Counted from the first letter of the stretch, positions 40,001-52,082 are shown. The stretch: DNA of 64,000 bases from Lineus longissimus (GCF_910592395.1 NC_088311.1:18478501-18542500); one strand, 5' to 3'. Numbers and translations are program-made. The notes: generated by a model from the letters alone, not told the origin.

Positions 40001-43000
40001 TTTTTCAGGCGTTCAGGACTCTTGCGGCAAAAAACGCCTGTGAACGCCGAAGTTGGCGGCTAGCTTTAAGGCTGGGTGGTGAACCAGTATGACAAAATAC
40101 AGCACCATTATGAGTTAAAACAACCTTGAATTAACCGCCATTCACTGCCATAAATAGCCGAAGCCAATTGACCTTTCGGTGAAAATGAGTAGTTAAAAAT
40201 TGAGCAGGAAAATCCAAAGAGCAGATGCAGAACCACTAACGACCCGAAAATTGACCGTCAAAGGCCCGAGCTTGTTATTATTTAAGTCACCCATCTCTGC
40301 CCTCTGGAAATCGTCTGGTATTACTGCCGATTGTGTCATTAACAAATGGATAACTTTATGACAAATATTATAGCTTTAAGGGACGGCTTGGGCGTGGGAT
40401 TTAGGTGGGCAGAAGGATAATACATATACCCTGGTTGTCGTCACGCGCCGCCATAGTAGCATTACACTGTGGCTGGTTTCTTATAAATTATAATTCCCTA
40501 GTGTTGCGAGGCGGTGTTAGACATGGCTTGCGAATTTTCAGTTGAGTAGTTTTTTGATGATCCTGCTTCGAGAGGTCATCCCACTGTCGAGCTGGAAGTC
40601 ATTTCCATATGTAAAAATACATCATTTCTCATGCACATTTTGTCCCCTTTAATATGTGAAAAGCGGCGTTTATGGCGACTGTGTCAAAACTAAGTTCGTG
40701 TACATTGGTTAAGAGCTTTCCATCTAAAATATCAATGATAGTTTATCAAATTATTCCATTTAGTTCATGACCTTTGCAACGATAAAGCCTGCGTAACAAA
40801 GGTGCGACTATGAACGTTCCATAGAAAGAACCATAATACTTCATCTGTCATCATGTAATACGGAAGGAAATTCAAAACTTCTTCTGAATCATCGACATAT
40901 TTAATTGTTATTAAAAAAAATTGATACACCTAGTAGTTGCTGTTATCATTACGAAACAGTCTGCTTTCGAGTAAAGTAGTATAATGCTAACAATAAAAAT
41001 AAGCATTATGTGAGCCCTATTACTAGTATTTCGTTTTCCCCAAGCCTATTTAGAAAAGTTCCGCAATGACTAGGATTGTTATTGTAAATAGCCCACTGTT
41101 AACTGCAAGAGAATGTGTCGAAAGGCCTCCGCAGTAGGCCCTACTACTCCTAACTTAGTTGTCTACTAGCATTTAATCAATTTAATGGCGACAAGCTACC
41201 GTGTCTGGAAGAGTCGATTCACTTAATCCGCCCTTTTGGCTTAATTCGATTACGTGTGTATACAGGCCAGGGTCGCCCAAAAAAGGACGGAAAATTTTCC
41301 AACACCCTGAAACCAGAACCACCAGTACCAATTATGGATAATCTTTCCAGAAGGAAAATGAAACCAGGATAATTATCTTGTTTCGGTTCAGTAAAGTCAG
41401 TTTTGTGAAGCAAAGTCAAGGGTAGTTGCAAAATTACTCCCAAATCTTTTTTTGATGGAGCTAACAGCTAAACCGAATCGAGATTTACCGACCTAGTCTC
41501 ATTTTTTTACCAGAAAGATTCCCATTCCACCAGTAAAGGTGTTTTGGGACTCGAGGTGGTGGAAGTACATGTATGCTGGTTAGTCTTTTTGGGCAACCCT
41601 GTACACGCTCCATGATAGTCACTGCAAAATTTGGTGACCTCAAAGATATGGGAGCGGCTTCAACACACAATGGCATCCCTTGGGCGTAGGCAAGTTCGAC
41701 CCTTGGAGCGGGGGGAGGGGGAGGGGATGCTCATGCACATCTTTGGTAGGTGGAACTCAATCAAGACAAGCGTAACTTTTTTTGGATGGTTTGACGTCGT
41801 TTAAGAGATCCGAAATGTGTAAGTTCGAAAATCTTATTTGACCACCAATTGCAAGATTGTGGCCTTTTGCAATTCTCATTACTTATTTGGCTCTATGTTC
41901 CTCTCCCGCATTATCACGAATATCAACTATCGGATAGACGGCGAATGCCGGGAAAGTATGGCTACTGATAAAGTGCATTGCCCAGAATGTCTATCACTAT
42001 ACGAAGCAACTACCCATCACCAGAATATTGAAGTTGTCCAGGCAGGGAGGTCGTCAGGTGCCATTTTTGTGCAAATTCAGAGAAATATTTGAATAACTTG
42101 ACCTTCTCCAGGGCTGGTATGAATACCGTACATTTTAAGGGTGGCCATAGGTCCCACAATTCTTGCTAGAGCAATCAGAACTCCTTCAATAAGAAGTGAA
42201 TGCCCATACCACGGACTGCATGCTGCAGTCCATTATAAAGTAAGCCGTTCCGTGTCAGTGTTACAATCTCAACGATAAAGGGTTAGTAAAGTGAATTCGA
42301 AAATAGAAACTACATGTAATTAACTTGTGATGCCGCGGATGAACTCTGTGACACTAAAACTAAGGGTATTTCTGCACTTAGGGGTTTCACGCCACGTACC
42401 ACGGTCATTTACAATGACATTTCGAGGTCAACATTTCCGAGTGTTGATCTGTCTTCTCCTTATTTGAGATGGTGTATTTAACCCGCCAGAGCTTGTTCTT
42501 CGGGTGGTTTTGTTCACAGAGTTCATGACGGGCAAGAATAGAACTAAAAAGAAAAGGAATACGGCTGTTGCTTAGACCACAACTGCCTAAACATCCCTCT
42601 AACCGATTACTTTATCCGTATTAAAAAGAGCATTCCCTTGTACCTAAATCCAAAATATTTACGTGTAGGCCCTGCGACAACTGTGCACAGAATATGATGA
42701 CGTAGAATTCAGAATTGTGCCAAGGAATGAAAATAATAAGTCCCGAAAAGAGTGGACTGAACTTTGCCCGGGAGAAGCAATCGTCATTGACAGTACATGT
42801 ATTTCAACTACACATGTAATGTCGACACGAATCTGCAAGGATTCTCAAATTTCTACAGAGAAGACACTTCTTGCTTGGTCACTTTTGTGATTCACTGCCC
42901 GCTCTAATTGCATTAGAATTTCGAGTTCTAGCCAAAATGGTGGTGCCTATTGTCAGCCCTTAACTTAACTGAGATTTCTTCATGATAATCTGTTCAAGCA

Positions 43001-44642
43001 TGTAGAGGTCAGATAAGCATGTAAATAGGAAGTGGGTGATTTGAGTCAATTTCGCGTCATCATTTTCTGTGCACATTATCAACAGCCTTTGAAAATAAGA
43101 ACGTTTAGCGGTGTTGTACCTGCGTGACCCGGTTTGATTTGAATCTTGTCGACGTAAAGGCCGGTATAACCGGCGGAGTGTTTTTCTGTAAGGGAGAGAT
43201 GTTAGCAATAATGAAAAACATTTCTTTCTTTAAAGCCTCAAAGTTGAAAGAAGATTTTGACAGGACATGAAATCTTGGCGCAAATGCTCTAGGAATGCGT
43301 GACTGTGTACTGAATGGCAAGCAATAGCATTTTGGCACTGGCAGCCTAATTTGTGTTCCGCTGCGACCGATCGCGTGTCCACGTGTATCGTGTTCGTGTT
43401 CGTCGAACCAGATAGAACCCTGATGATGGGCAGCAAGAATTCTGCAATTTGTCACTAGAATGTAAAAAGGGCATCATCGAGCGTAACGATCCCTTGTTTA
43501 TGGAAGCTCAAGTAAAGTATAGCGGCTAAAACCACGGGAAAACTGATGTTATGTACATTTATGTACAGAATAAGCCGTTTGTGAAAAACTTATGAATACC
43601 CATTTTTGCGAACTGGATGTAGAGACTTATAAGCAGAGAGGTGATGATCAAACCGACCGATGTGAACTTGACAGATGTGTTGTTTTAGTTAGGTTTTTTT
43701 CCCGAGAAGGTGTATATTCGTCATTCTACCAATAAGGTATTTCAGCAAAAACCCACCAGAGCTTTCGTGAAAAAATCCATTCCTCTTTGTCAATGATCTT
43801 CAAAACGATACCGGAGCCTAAGTTTTAAAGATCATTGACAAAGGGGGAGAGGAATGGGTGTTGCTCGTTGAAGCCGTCTTGGTTCTGAACGGTGACCTCC
43901 GATTTGCATACATGTACTTGCAACATGATGATAAGGAAACGTTTCAGTTTACGTTGATTTTGAACCACTCTGTGTGTTTTCGCCAGGTTCGTTTTGTCAT
44001 CGGCCTCTCAGCAAGGGAAACCGCGAGTTGATATACTTACCGAACTTTGACATTTGTTGACGCAATCCAACCAGTCTTGTAGTGGAAGCTTCCAGTAGTC
44101 TCGTTCAGTCCAGCTGTCTTCCCACTCACTCCACTTTTACGCGCTTCAAAATCATCCATGTCGCTCTTACCCTCACCTCCGACCGTAAGATCGGGCTGCG
44201 TCTTTGGGGAAGATTCTGCAGTGAACTCCTCGGTATCCGAACTAATGTTCAAATTCTCCGCAACTTTGACGCACACTTCGGCTTCGATTGGAACAGAAGT
44301 TGTCGGCGAGTCTGGCGGCGTCTGAGGTGCTGGAGGTGGGGAAGGAAGGTCGTCTCGTAATATTAGAGTTCCAGGGGTCTCATCAATAATGTCGATTCCC
44401 TTCGGTCCGACAGTGGCGTATCCTGGTTCTTCGTAGTCAAATAACAAATCGATTTTAGCATCTTGTTCTGTATGATCATCAATCGTGGCAGCTTCTCCAC
44501 CAGTTCCACTCTCATTCTGGCTCTCCTCGGAAGTGGTCAAACCTGCCTCTGTCTTATCATTGGTTGTTGCAGCTTCACCTTCATCTAAGTTCTCCTCTGT
44601 CAAGGTCAAACTGGCCTCTACTACGTGTTCTCCCGTTTCCAT
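36471..44642 (-). CDS. Four-exon gene, 592-residue protein with RSxS repeats, function unknown
   Basis: This is a spliced gene on the minus strand. Exons are 44642-44041, 39451-38882, 37468-37400 and 37008-36471. All junctions are GT-AG and every one falls in phase 2, giving 1,776 coding bases plus a stop. The start ATG is the first after an in-frame TGA 15 codons upstream. No signal peptide or membrane segment is visible, so the product is probably cytoplasmic or nuclear. Residues 1-200 are acidic and rich in S, T and E, with a proline-rich patch. About 250-385 holds six repeats of ~25 residues, each starting RS[TM]S or RTMS. The last exon is basic (LFRKKLNNELIRKLL) and carries more basophilic kinase sites: RRLS, RRQIS and RSKS. 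An AATAAA lies at 36091-36086 (minus), ~380 bases past the stop. I do not recognise the family. Expression and the exact use of the second exon are inferred from splice signals and phase only. Confidence 0.62.
37400..37468 (-). CDS. Exon 3 of the RSxS-repeat gene (69 bases)
   Basis: This small exon has a strong acceptor (AATATTTTCAG) and donor (AGAGAG|GTAGGT). It encodes an acidic stretch, SVDDYHKNVEPDDDVFDNN, in the one frame that joins both neighbours in phase 2. It is too short to stand out as an ORF; the splice sites and phase agreement are the evidence. Confidence 0.58.
38882..39451 (-). CDS. Exon 2, symmetric cassette with six 25-residue RSxS repeats
   Basis: The exon is 570 bases (exactly 190 codons), entered and left in phase 2, so it can be included or skipped without a frame change. 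The donor is GGAAA|GTAAGG (strong); the acceptor GATGTAAAG has only a modest pyrimidine tract. No ATG opens this frame, so it cannot stand as its own gene. It encodes a basic N-terminal part and then repeats with the pattern R-S-[TM]-S-x-x-P-x(3)-L-x-K-E-T-[YH]-Q-x-K-P-G-x(4). The middle copies open RSTSMIP, RSTSMTP and RSTSMTP. The repeats are about 75 bp and diverged at the DNA level, so they are old rather than a fresh minisatellite. Confidence 0.55.
39620..40063. mobile_element. GC-rich inverted-terminal-repeat element, copy 2, right end trimmed
   Basis: Same element as 27439-27885 in the same orientation, in the first intron of the RSxS-repeat gene. About 11 bases of the right terminal repeat (TGTGCTACGGG) are missing after GGCGGCTAG, leaving CTTTAAG. 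The left end and interior match closely. Confidence 0.7.
41261..41603. mobile_element. Mariner-like MITE with GGGTYGCCCAAAAA ends
   Basis: The left end TACAGGCCAGGGTCGCCCAA and the right end (reverse complement TACAGGGTTGCCCAAAAAGA) are inverted repeats, with TA at both edges. The interior is non-coding. It lies in intron 1 of the RSxS-repeat gene. Confidence 0.55.
43777..43857. repeat. ~80-nt stem-loop of pre-miRNA size, in intron 1 of the RSxS-repeat gene
   Basis: CCATTCCTC, then TTTGTCAATGATCTT, pairs with AAGATCATTGACAAA and GAGGAATGG. AAAAC/GTTTT extends the stem, with a six-base bulge on one side and a loop of about 15 bases. The size suits a microRNA precursor or a small foldback; nothing here proves transcription. 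Confidence 0.45.
44041..44642 (-). CDS. Exon 1 of the RSxS-repeat gene (acidic N-terminus)
   Basis: This coding exon gives residues 1-200 plus two bases. It starts METGEHVVEASLTLTEEN and is strongly acidic (repeated EAAT and DD/EE patches). A proline stretch (LPSPPPAPQTPPDSP) lies near residue 105. The in-frame TGA upstream at the TGA-TCA-ATT stretch makes this ATG the natural start. It ends in AAAGTTCG followed by GTAAGT, a near-consensus donor. Opposite-strand frames here are shadows. Confidence 0.65.
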
Positions 44643-46363
44643 ATTGATTTGCGCCAGTTTTATACCTCCATTGGAAATTGATCACAAAAATCGGTTGTGC
44701 TGTGGCCTGATTATGATGGTCTCGTAACGAAAAGTGAATAATTCATTGGCGAGAAGGAAACATTAGAATGAGGAACTCTCCAAGCAGTGACAGAAGCAGA
44801 AATGAGTCAGTCATTCAAACGCGTTTCATCGGTCTCGGCCTAAAAATTGCCCGGCAATGTTGAGATTTACGTCAACCGACTGTCCTTACAGTTACACACA
44901 ATCGTCGTAATCAGCAGGAACAAGAAAGGAAAATCTCGAAGGGATTGCGCTCTCAATGGAAGGATCGCACTGTGTCTCGATTCCCCTGTGGTTATGAGTT
45001 GACTTGTTAAACTACACGTATTTCTGAGGCGTTCACCTTCAAAGTACAAATATATTAGCCTATGTAGCCTACTAGCATTATGCATGTGTGGCTTATTTAA
45101 GATTACCTCACATGTATAGAATGGAAAGGGCTTAAACGTCGTAAGCTTGGTGGGGTCCAATTATGAGTGCTTTTCGAGATAAAGTTTATTTAAGTCGCAC
45201 TGTGGTTTAAGTACACAAATTCGCATGAAAAGCAACACAGATTAAGCATACACAATGTATTTCTGATCATTGATTATACCAATTTATCGCCCAACAGAGA
45301 CCATACTGCTATAAAGACTGTGATTGTTTTTTCTTAATCACCGATTTTCTCTCTTTATACGTTGATTATTCAGGGTTGCCCAAAAAACTGACGCCCAATA
45401 AGTAACTCGTATCAGTAAGTTGAAGCGTCTTTCTGGAGGAAAATTAAGTCAAAGTATATAGACTTGTTTAGGAACATCTGGAATGTTATCAGCCGAAAGA
45501 CTAACTGAATTGGAACAACTACAATTCTGCTTCGGCTTTGGAGCTAAACGACTGAACTGGTCTAATTTGGCTCCCAGAACGATTGTCCATCTCCTCGTAA
45601 AGGTATTTTGGTCCTGATTGCGAAAGTATATGGTCTTCCGGGTTTTTAAGGGAGTTGATGATCTGAGGCATCCTGTATTGCAGTGAGAAATATCATAAAA
45701 TTTTGACGAAAATAAGACACATCAAAATGCGACTTGAATATAAATTTCACGAAAATGTACACTCATGCAGGTCTACCCAAAGAGTATTCAATGCTATAAA
45801 GAAGTTCTACAACTCACGCGGATGTCATTTACATGTAATTCATTTTATTTTTGAGCAAAATAACAACAACTGTACCAACAATATGTCCGTGTCCATTTAC
45901 ACTATGACTTGCATATTGCTATGATTCGAAAATTTTAAAAGGACCTGATCGGCCAAGCAGAACACCTAAAAATTGTAACGCAAAAGAATAGAAATACTGT
46001 TGATAATTCCCAAAAGAGTTGGGTATTTTTTAACTAAAAAGTCTGTGGCATGGTACATATTCTCAAATAAAATCGACCTCCTAGTCCTCTCGGAGTATCA
46101 CCAACAGTCTTCCTGATATCTGTCTCTGTTACCCAAAGGCCTGCTTCGGCGAGCGACTCTCGATTTTAAAGTCTCTTCAAGAACGAGGGGCGTTGTTTAT
46201 AAACATCATAGAAAGTGCAAACGTCCTTTTTTGGCAGATCTATACATGTACAGTCATATAAGCTTAAGTTATCAAAATTAAAATTTACTCCCCGTGACAG
46301 TAGAAGAGAAGCAAAGTGACGTCCGGTAATACAAGGTTACATTCATTTGTCGAATTTCCTGCG
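44643..46363. other. Intergenic DNA between the RSxS-repeat gene and the long KCNE-like gene
   Basis: Both flanking genes are on the minus strand, so this holds the promoter and 5' UTR of one and the 3' UTR of the other. An AATAAA (minus) near 45843 could end the KCNE-like transcript. No core promoter motif can be assigned. Confidence 0.35.
45370..45677. mobile_element. Possible relative of the GGGTTGCCCAAAAA element
   Basis: Opens TTCAGGGTTGCCCAAAAAAC like the element at 41261. About 300 bases on, CATCCTGTATTG could be a decayed right end. Confidence 0.3.
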
Positions 46364-47158
46364 TTATACGGATGTTTCATACATGGATGCCCGGTGCATC
46401 TTCTGATAGGGGGCGGTTACCGCCTCACTGTCGCTGTCCGTTTCGTCATCGGTGAAGGTAAAAGTGTCACTAATCGCTGCATAATGAAACTCTACTGCGC
46501 TACTCTCAACATCCGATTTATCATCCTCATTATTAGATGCACTTGGTGACCTTTCAATTTGCTCAAGGTCGGGTTGTTCACTGATGACTGTTAGATCACG
46601 AATCAGCGGACGCCTGCCCCCTATCGACTGCAAAGAAGAACGTCCACACTGTGACGCAATCGCCTTGCTTATACACCTTGGATCTGTTGTGCATGCATAT
46701 TGTTTTGTCTCGTTATAAAGTTGAGATATAAGTATGCCTGACCTTGGACCTTTCTTTTTACAAATCTTCTTGAAAATATCCGTGTAAAACTTGTGCCGGT
46801 TTATACTACGGAAGTTCTCCCGTTTGACGAATTCTACGTAATAAAAGTCTAATGCCGCGTCGCGCTCCTCCCGGCGAATGTACTTCACCATCAAAAGTAC
46901 CATACTTAGTGCATAGAAAACCAACACAATGATGATATAGAGGAATGCATCGACGTCGTGGCTCTTTTGCGATTGCGATGTCGAGTTTGTTGATGAGCAG
47001 AGGTGTTGCAGAAGTCGCTCCTGCGAAAGCCGGAAGCGGTTTAATCCACTTGCCACCAGGGGCAGCGCGATGACTGTTGCATTACGAGTCTTATTCAAGG
47101 CCACAACCTCCACCTGCATAATTGTCTCAATATTACACCTTGGTCGATAGAACTTCAT
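46364..47158 (-). CDS. KCNE-like single-pass membrane protein, long tail, ends ETSV
   Basis: From the ATG at 47158 this is 264 residues. The frame is open only to a TGA at 47215-47213 and no earlier ATG exists, though an upstream coding exon cannot be excluded. The N-terminus (~68 residues) has N-glycosylation sites at N22, N26 and N58 and two cysteines. One membrane segment lies at about 72-92 (AFLYIIIVLVFYALSMVLLM), followed by KYIRREER and DFYYVEFVKREN. The pattern Y-I-x(2)-V, then FYA/FYG, then a basic YIR block and D-x-Y-x-x-x-[FI] is the layout of KCNE (minK/MiRP) channel beta subunits. That suggests modulation of a voltage-gated potassium channel at the cell surface. The ~170-residue tail is longer than in vertebrate KCNEs and ends ETSV, a class I PDZ ligand. 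Its paralogue lies about 6 kb away on the same strand. Family membership is my alignment by eye. Confidence 0.6.
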   Translation of the reverse strand: MKFYRPRCNIETIMQVEVVALNKTRNATVIALPLVASGLNRFRLSQERLLQHLCSSTNSTSQSQKSHDVDAFLYIIIVLVFYALSMVLLMVKYIRREERDAALDFYYVEFVKRENFRSINRHKFYTDIFKKICKKKGPRSGILISQLYNETKQYACTTDPRCISKAIASQCGRSSLQSIGGRRPLIRDLTVISEQPDLEQIERSPSASNNEDDKSDVESSAVEFHYAAISDTFTFTDDETDSDSEAVTAPYQKMHRASMYETSV

Positions 47159-47613
47159 ATCCTTTAGCCAACGATGTCCGATTTTCTGTCCACAACCACA
47201 TAACAACGTACTTCATAAACCCATTATGATATTCAGCACATTATGCGCAATGTTGAGTACTACGAAGAGCGCTCAACCCTGCTTCACCGGATAGCCGTGG
47301 CTAGGAATTAAGTAATCACAAATCATGCGACTTCCGTTTTTATTCTTCAGCTTATTCTTTGTCTCAACCGTTTTTCCGTTAGGCCCAAACAACCAAATTA
47401 TCAGTCAATTCCACAAATACCACATTAGTGCCGGACATTTCTAAGATTTAACGTACATTTGTAGCTCTATGCAGGATCCACTTCAAAGAATTCAGCAGGA
47501 CTTTTCCGTTTTTTCCATTAGAGTTCGACTTTAATTCGATATCGTGACCTTGACCGCAACTTTAAACTGTACTCCAATCGAAACGATAAAAGAGGAGAGC
47601 TAATGCTTATCCA

Positions 47614-47657
47614 CTGTATTCCTGTATTCCTGTATTCCTGTATTCCTGTATTCCTGC
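47614..47657. repeat. 8-bp microsatellite (CTGTATTC)n
   Basis: Five perfect units in a row, then one imperfect unit. Confidence 0.85.
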
Positions 47658-49040
47658 ATTATGCTATTCCGTCAGTGATCACTACACTCCTATATTACAA
47701 GTAAGGTCTTTTTAACAAAGTGAAAAAGCCTTAGAGCTTTTTATAGAATCTCAGAACCTGATTTTTCTTCGTTTTAACCAGAAATTCTCTAAGGAGAGCA
47801 CGTTTGAATTGGCCGGAGCGCTTTTTAAAGATTTTTCAATAGCTCAAAAACCTTCTACAGAGTGTATCCATTTCCAGATCGCGCTATCTTCGCGGTATCG
47901 CGTAATCATTGTATGCGGTGCATCCTCAAAAGCGACCTTCTTCATTATCCTGCGCTTCCTCTTTGATTCGTGGCGATATTCACCTGACCTGTTACAGGCC
48001 TACTATTATTTTCGCAACCTGCAAGATAGAGCGTAGAAGGGTTTAAGGTAGCAAGTATAATTTATAGTTTCTTGGGCATACGCTTTACCGGGATGTGCCG
48101 ACGGAATTAACATAACGTGATGGCCATCACCAGTCAGGAAGGAGATAGTTTCCCATCCATAAAATCATTGACCCATAATTTCCCTTATGCACTATCACAC
48201 ACTTTTTCTCAACTAGTCCTCCAATGTATACAATTGGATTTTAAAAATAAATATCAAGAGTGCACGTTTTTATGCCCTTAGTCATGTTAGTCATCACATT
48301 GTGATCCTGACATTTTACTAGGCAATTTAAATCTATCGTTTAGATTTACGTCCGCGACGGATTGCTGCCCTTCAGCTCTTTTACATTAATTTTCATGTTT
48401 TCCAAAGAGCGTTTACCCATTGTCGCGAAGCCCTTTAAAATCTTTGTCCCTCAACAAAAAATGTTGGCATTAAGAAGACATGGACCAGTATGAAATGTTA
48501 TTCTTCTCGCGTATAGTGAGAAGATAGTACTTCGAAACTTGTGATTTTTCATTTACTATTTATTAATTGAAGATTTCCTATAATGCTATCATATACAATT
48601 TGCACAAAACCACGGCAATAAAGTATATGTGATCGGAAAGTGTTTATGCCCAAGACGATGTTTCGAATGTTCAGTGGAAATGATTGTTTATCAAAAAATA
48701 ATTATATTTGGCCTGACTATTATGAAAGTAAGACACCTGATAGAGTAAAACACCAATTACAAACCTCGAGTTTTGACATGCAAACAATCTATCGGTAATC
48801 GCATGCTCATTAGCCTCTCAAATGACATTTATAGCATTGATTAGTGGTATCATTTTGTTTTACATCAATCGATGAGCTGACATTGTGTTACATGCAATAT
48901 GTATGTGCAATATCTGACTAACCTGGCCAGGCGAGTGACTATAAGATGCATACATTGTATTTGCGAATCTGAATAAGACGAGAGAGGTTAAGAATCTCCG
49001 ACTCCAATTCCGACTCAGCTTTGCGACTGATTTGCCGTAT

Positions 49041-49239
49041 TCTTCAAAATTGTGGTCCAGATATGACGATGGTACGGTTTACGCATAACTGACCAATCAG
49101 CTAGCAGAGCAAACAATGACGTAAATCTAGCAATACTAGTAATCAAGTACGCAACGTCATTTGCTGGCTCCGTTGGCTGATTGGTCAGTTATTGACAATA
49201 ACCGTGCCATCGTCATATCCGGGAACAAATTTTTAAGCG
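49041..49239. repeat. Foldback MITE, arms about 75 bases
   Basis: The left arm (AGATATGACGATGGTACGGTT, AACTGACCAATCAGC, AATGACGT) and right arm (its reverse complement, via ACGTCATTTGCTGG and GCTGATTGGTCAGTTATTG) pair over most of the element, around a ~30-base centre. Confidence 0.7.
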
Positions 49240-50394
49240 TCGTATATACTCAGTATATACGTGCTAAAGATACCGAATAAAGTGTTATTTATTACTATCT
49301 CTTAGAATCGAATCGGAAAAAAAGACGCTTTCATAAATAGTTTATTGATGAAATTGGAGAGGAACAAACTGGCTGAAGCAAAAACCTCCCACTCATTTGA
49401 GCCAATCGCCACTGTGTTTGTGTTATTCTAGTGTTGACCAGTATATCGATATGATACATAATATTAATAACTTCTAGAAGGATATGACCGCATCGTGTAT
49501 ATCTGTGGCAACTATCCCCTTAAACCATTCATTTTCTATTTACGGATTGTTCGATAATCGATGGACATTAAAACGTTGGTGACTCAATGCCGTGTGTTGT
49601 CAGAAAAACGTTAGCCAAGTTCAGCATGTTAATGGTGATGACGGTGACGGCTATTTAAAGGGTGTAAACGATATAACCTCTATCGTGTTATTCATTGTTA
49701 TCGGGTAGCAGATATAACCATTAACTGTTTGCAACTTTCAGAACTCAATTCTCATTCCCGCCTAGCCGAAAAACTGTTTTTTTCTCAAATTAGCGCCCAG
49801 AAATTTAAGGGCAAATGACCATTTGGCGCGAAGGGGATTTCGCGTTCATATTGTTTTGATCATAGTATGATCGATTTCTCTAATAAACTGCCTCGACCTG
49901 CCTCGCCTGCAGGGAAACGAAAACTTGCAAACCAATAGGTCATCTTCAAGTTCCACGATGTTGTTGTTCTAGACGAAGGTATGATACTGGTTTAATCGTG
50001 ATGACTTACGCGATCAATTCTTGGCGCTATTAATGAGTTCGGCGAAGATCAAAATCATTGTGGTGCTTGTAAGATATTCATGTGGAACGCTGTAAAAATT
50101 AAACCACCTAGCGTCGAGGTTTGATTGCTTGTCAGCCATATAGTGTTGCTTTCGTCCAATTAGCGTAAGAGAAAGCTGTGTAGCCTTGGGTTCATGGTGC
50201 AGCCTGAGGGTCAGCACTCTCCATCGACCGCCTTTAACGACGTCGTGTGTTAAGATTACATTACAGGCCAACAGAATCAAGATGTACCGAAGAAATGTCG
50301 AGCTGGCAACTTCGGAAGATATGGTATATACAAACTGAATTTTTACGTTTTATACAATGGGTTAAGAAGAACGTTGCTGCAGTCTAAATAGGCG

Positions 50395-50712
50395 AAAATC
50401 AGTGACATAGTGGTTAGAGCGCCGGGTTTATAACCAGCAGATCGTGGGTTCGATTCTCGAAATATTCACCGTTGTTTCGTCTTTCTGTCCCTGAGCAAGG
50501 CACTTAACTCTACCTTCTTCTCTTCACCCAGGAGTAAATTGACACCTGGCTGGTGGGTTGATGGTAGTCCTGAGCGCTGTACTACTGCAGCTCGGACCTG
50601 TGTTCCTTTCAGATCATGAATATACAGGTCAATAGCTCAGGATAATAATGTGCAGCGCTTTGAGCGACTGAAACCAGTTGGATTTAGCGCTGTATAAGTC
50701 TCATAATTTCTA
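50395..50712 (+). mobile_element. tRNA-derived SINE, copy 2 (better preserved)
   Basis: Box A is TGACATAGTGGTTAGAGCG and box B is GGGTTCGATTC. Then follow CTGTCCCTGAGCAAGGCACT, a CAGCTCGGAC block, and a 3' end TTTAGCGCTGTATAAGT of the kind shared by many animal SINEs. This copy is closer to an intact element than the one at 10371. Confidence 0.7.
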
Positions 50713-52082
50713 TCACGAATAGAAAAAGATTTCAGACAATAATTAGCTAGTAGTAATGCCCACATTTATCGTGTCACACCTTCAATAACCGATTCTTAGG
50801 TTGTATAGGCTAGCGTTGATTCACCCGTAGATCTGACGTGTCTCAGGTGGACTGAAAGTTCTCAGGATAGATTGAGTTAAATTTTCGCTAATCGCAGAAG
50901 AAATTGAGAGTGCAAAGATTTAGACCTCGCAAGCGTCCAGCTGATGAAATAAAAATGGGTGTGGACGTATCTTTTTCTATTGAAGGCTTGTTTTGGACGC
51001 GTTCGAAATACTCGAGTAGTCGTGTTACTTCTTCAGATGTATTGGAATGATAAATTTAGTAAACAATCTTAGTTCTCTATTTAGCCCGCAAAGGAAGCTG
51101 TATATTGATGGACGAGACAGGTGATTAATTCGAAACACACAATGATCATTCTTGTGGCCGTATAAGAGAGGTTTAGAAGACTTATGAGATAGCTTTATTA
51201 AACATTACGAGTCCCGCTCCGAACGGTCTTTTATCGGAGAAGCTAGAGTAAATACAGAATGCTGTTCAATCAAATTAGTTGTATCATAGAGCTGGGGTCA
51301 TGTCTTTTCAGAAAGATTCCCTTCTGCTCACAATGATGTCCCTATTCGCAGGCATCTGGCATAACGAAACAAAATGATAAATCTTCCCACTACCTCTCGA
51401 TACCAAATCCTTTTTATAATTCCTCAGGTTTGGCTCTGATGCTCTTTATCAAGAAGTAGACAAACTGCAAAGTTACCAACCAAAGACAAAGTAGTTTAAC
51501 TTACATTGGTATCACAAAAATACTTCTCCGTCGCCAATACGTATCCACATATCCACACACATATACTTATCTCCACCGAACCGTATCCTAGTTGACGCCT
51601 AGTTTTCCTCCATAAATGCCACAGTGAGCTGATGCGGCAAATGACACACAGACTACACAACGGAAATCGATCACAGTCATCAATTATGGCGGTTCAATCG
51701 TAATCCGTCATGCATACGTGCACGCTCCGTGCATCATCAACATGTCTGAAACACTTTGTTTTGATTGGTGCATATTTACCCGTATTTTGCTATGAAAAGA
51801 GAATCAGCGCGGGTGTTTGACCGAGCCATTCTTTACAGTTGTAATTTCGAAGGAACATGAAATGAAGAATGTTAACTAATCAATACAAGCCTTTATTTTA
51901 GTGAATGAAAAAGGTCAAGAAATCTTATTAAATTTGTTTCTAATCTTATGATATATATCTACATGTAAGTCAATTTTTAAAAAAACAAGGACATCATTAA
52001 CTTTTAATCAGTTTTACTGGTATGAGAGTCGGGGAAAGACTGCTGATATGAAACATATGAGTTTCTTCATCGCCTATACGTT

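Noticed and set aside
44082-44727. Plus-strand frames opposite exon 1 of the RSxS-repeat gene
   Set aside because: Shadow frames of a strongly biased coding exon; no ATG context or splice support.
50014-50280. 88-residue minus frame with a leader-like YILILLACNVIL
   Set aside because: No ATG; an upstream ATTCAG could be an acceptor but no partner exon fits. Left uncalled.
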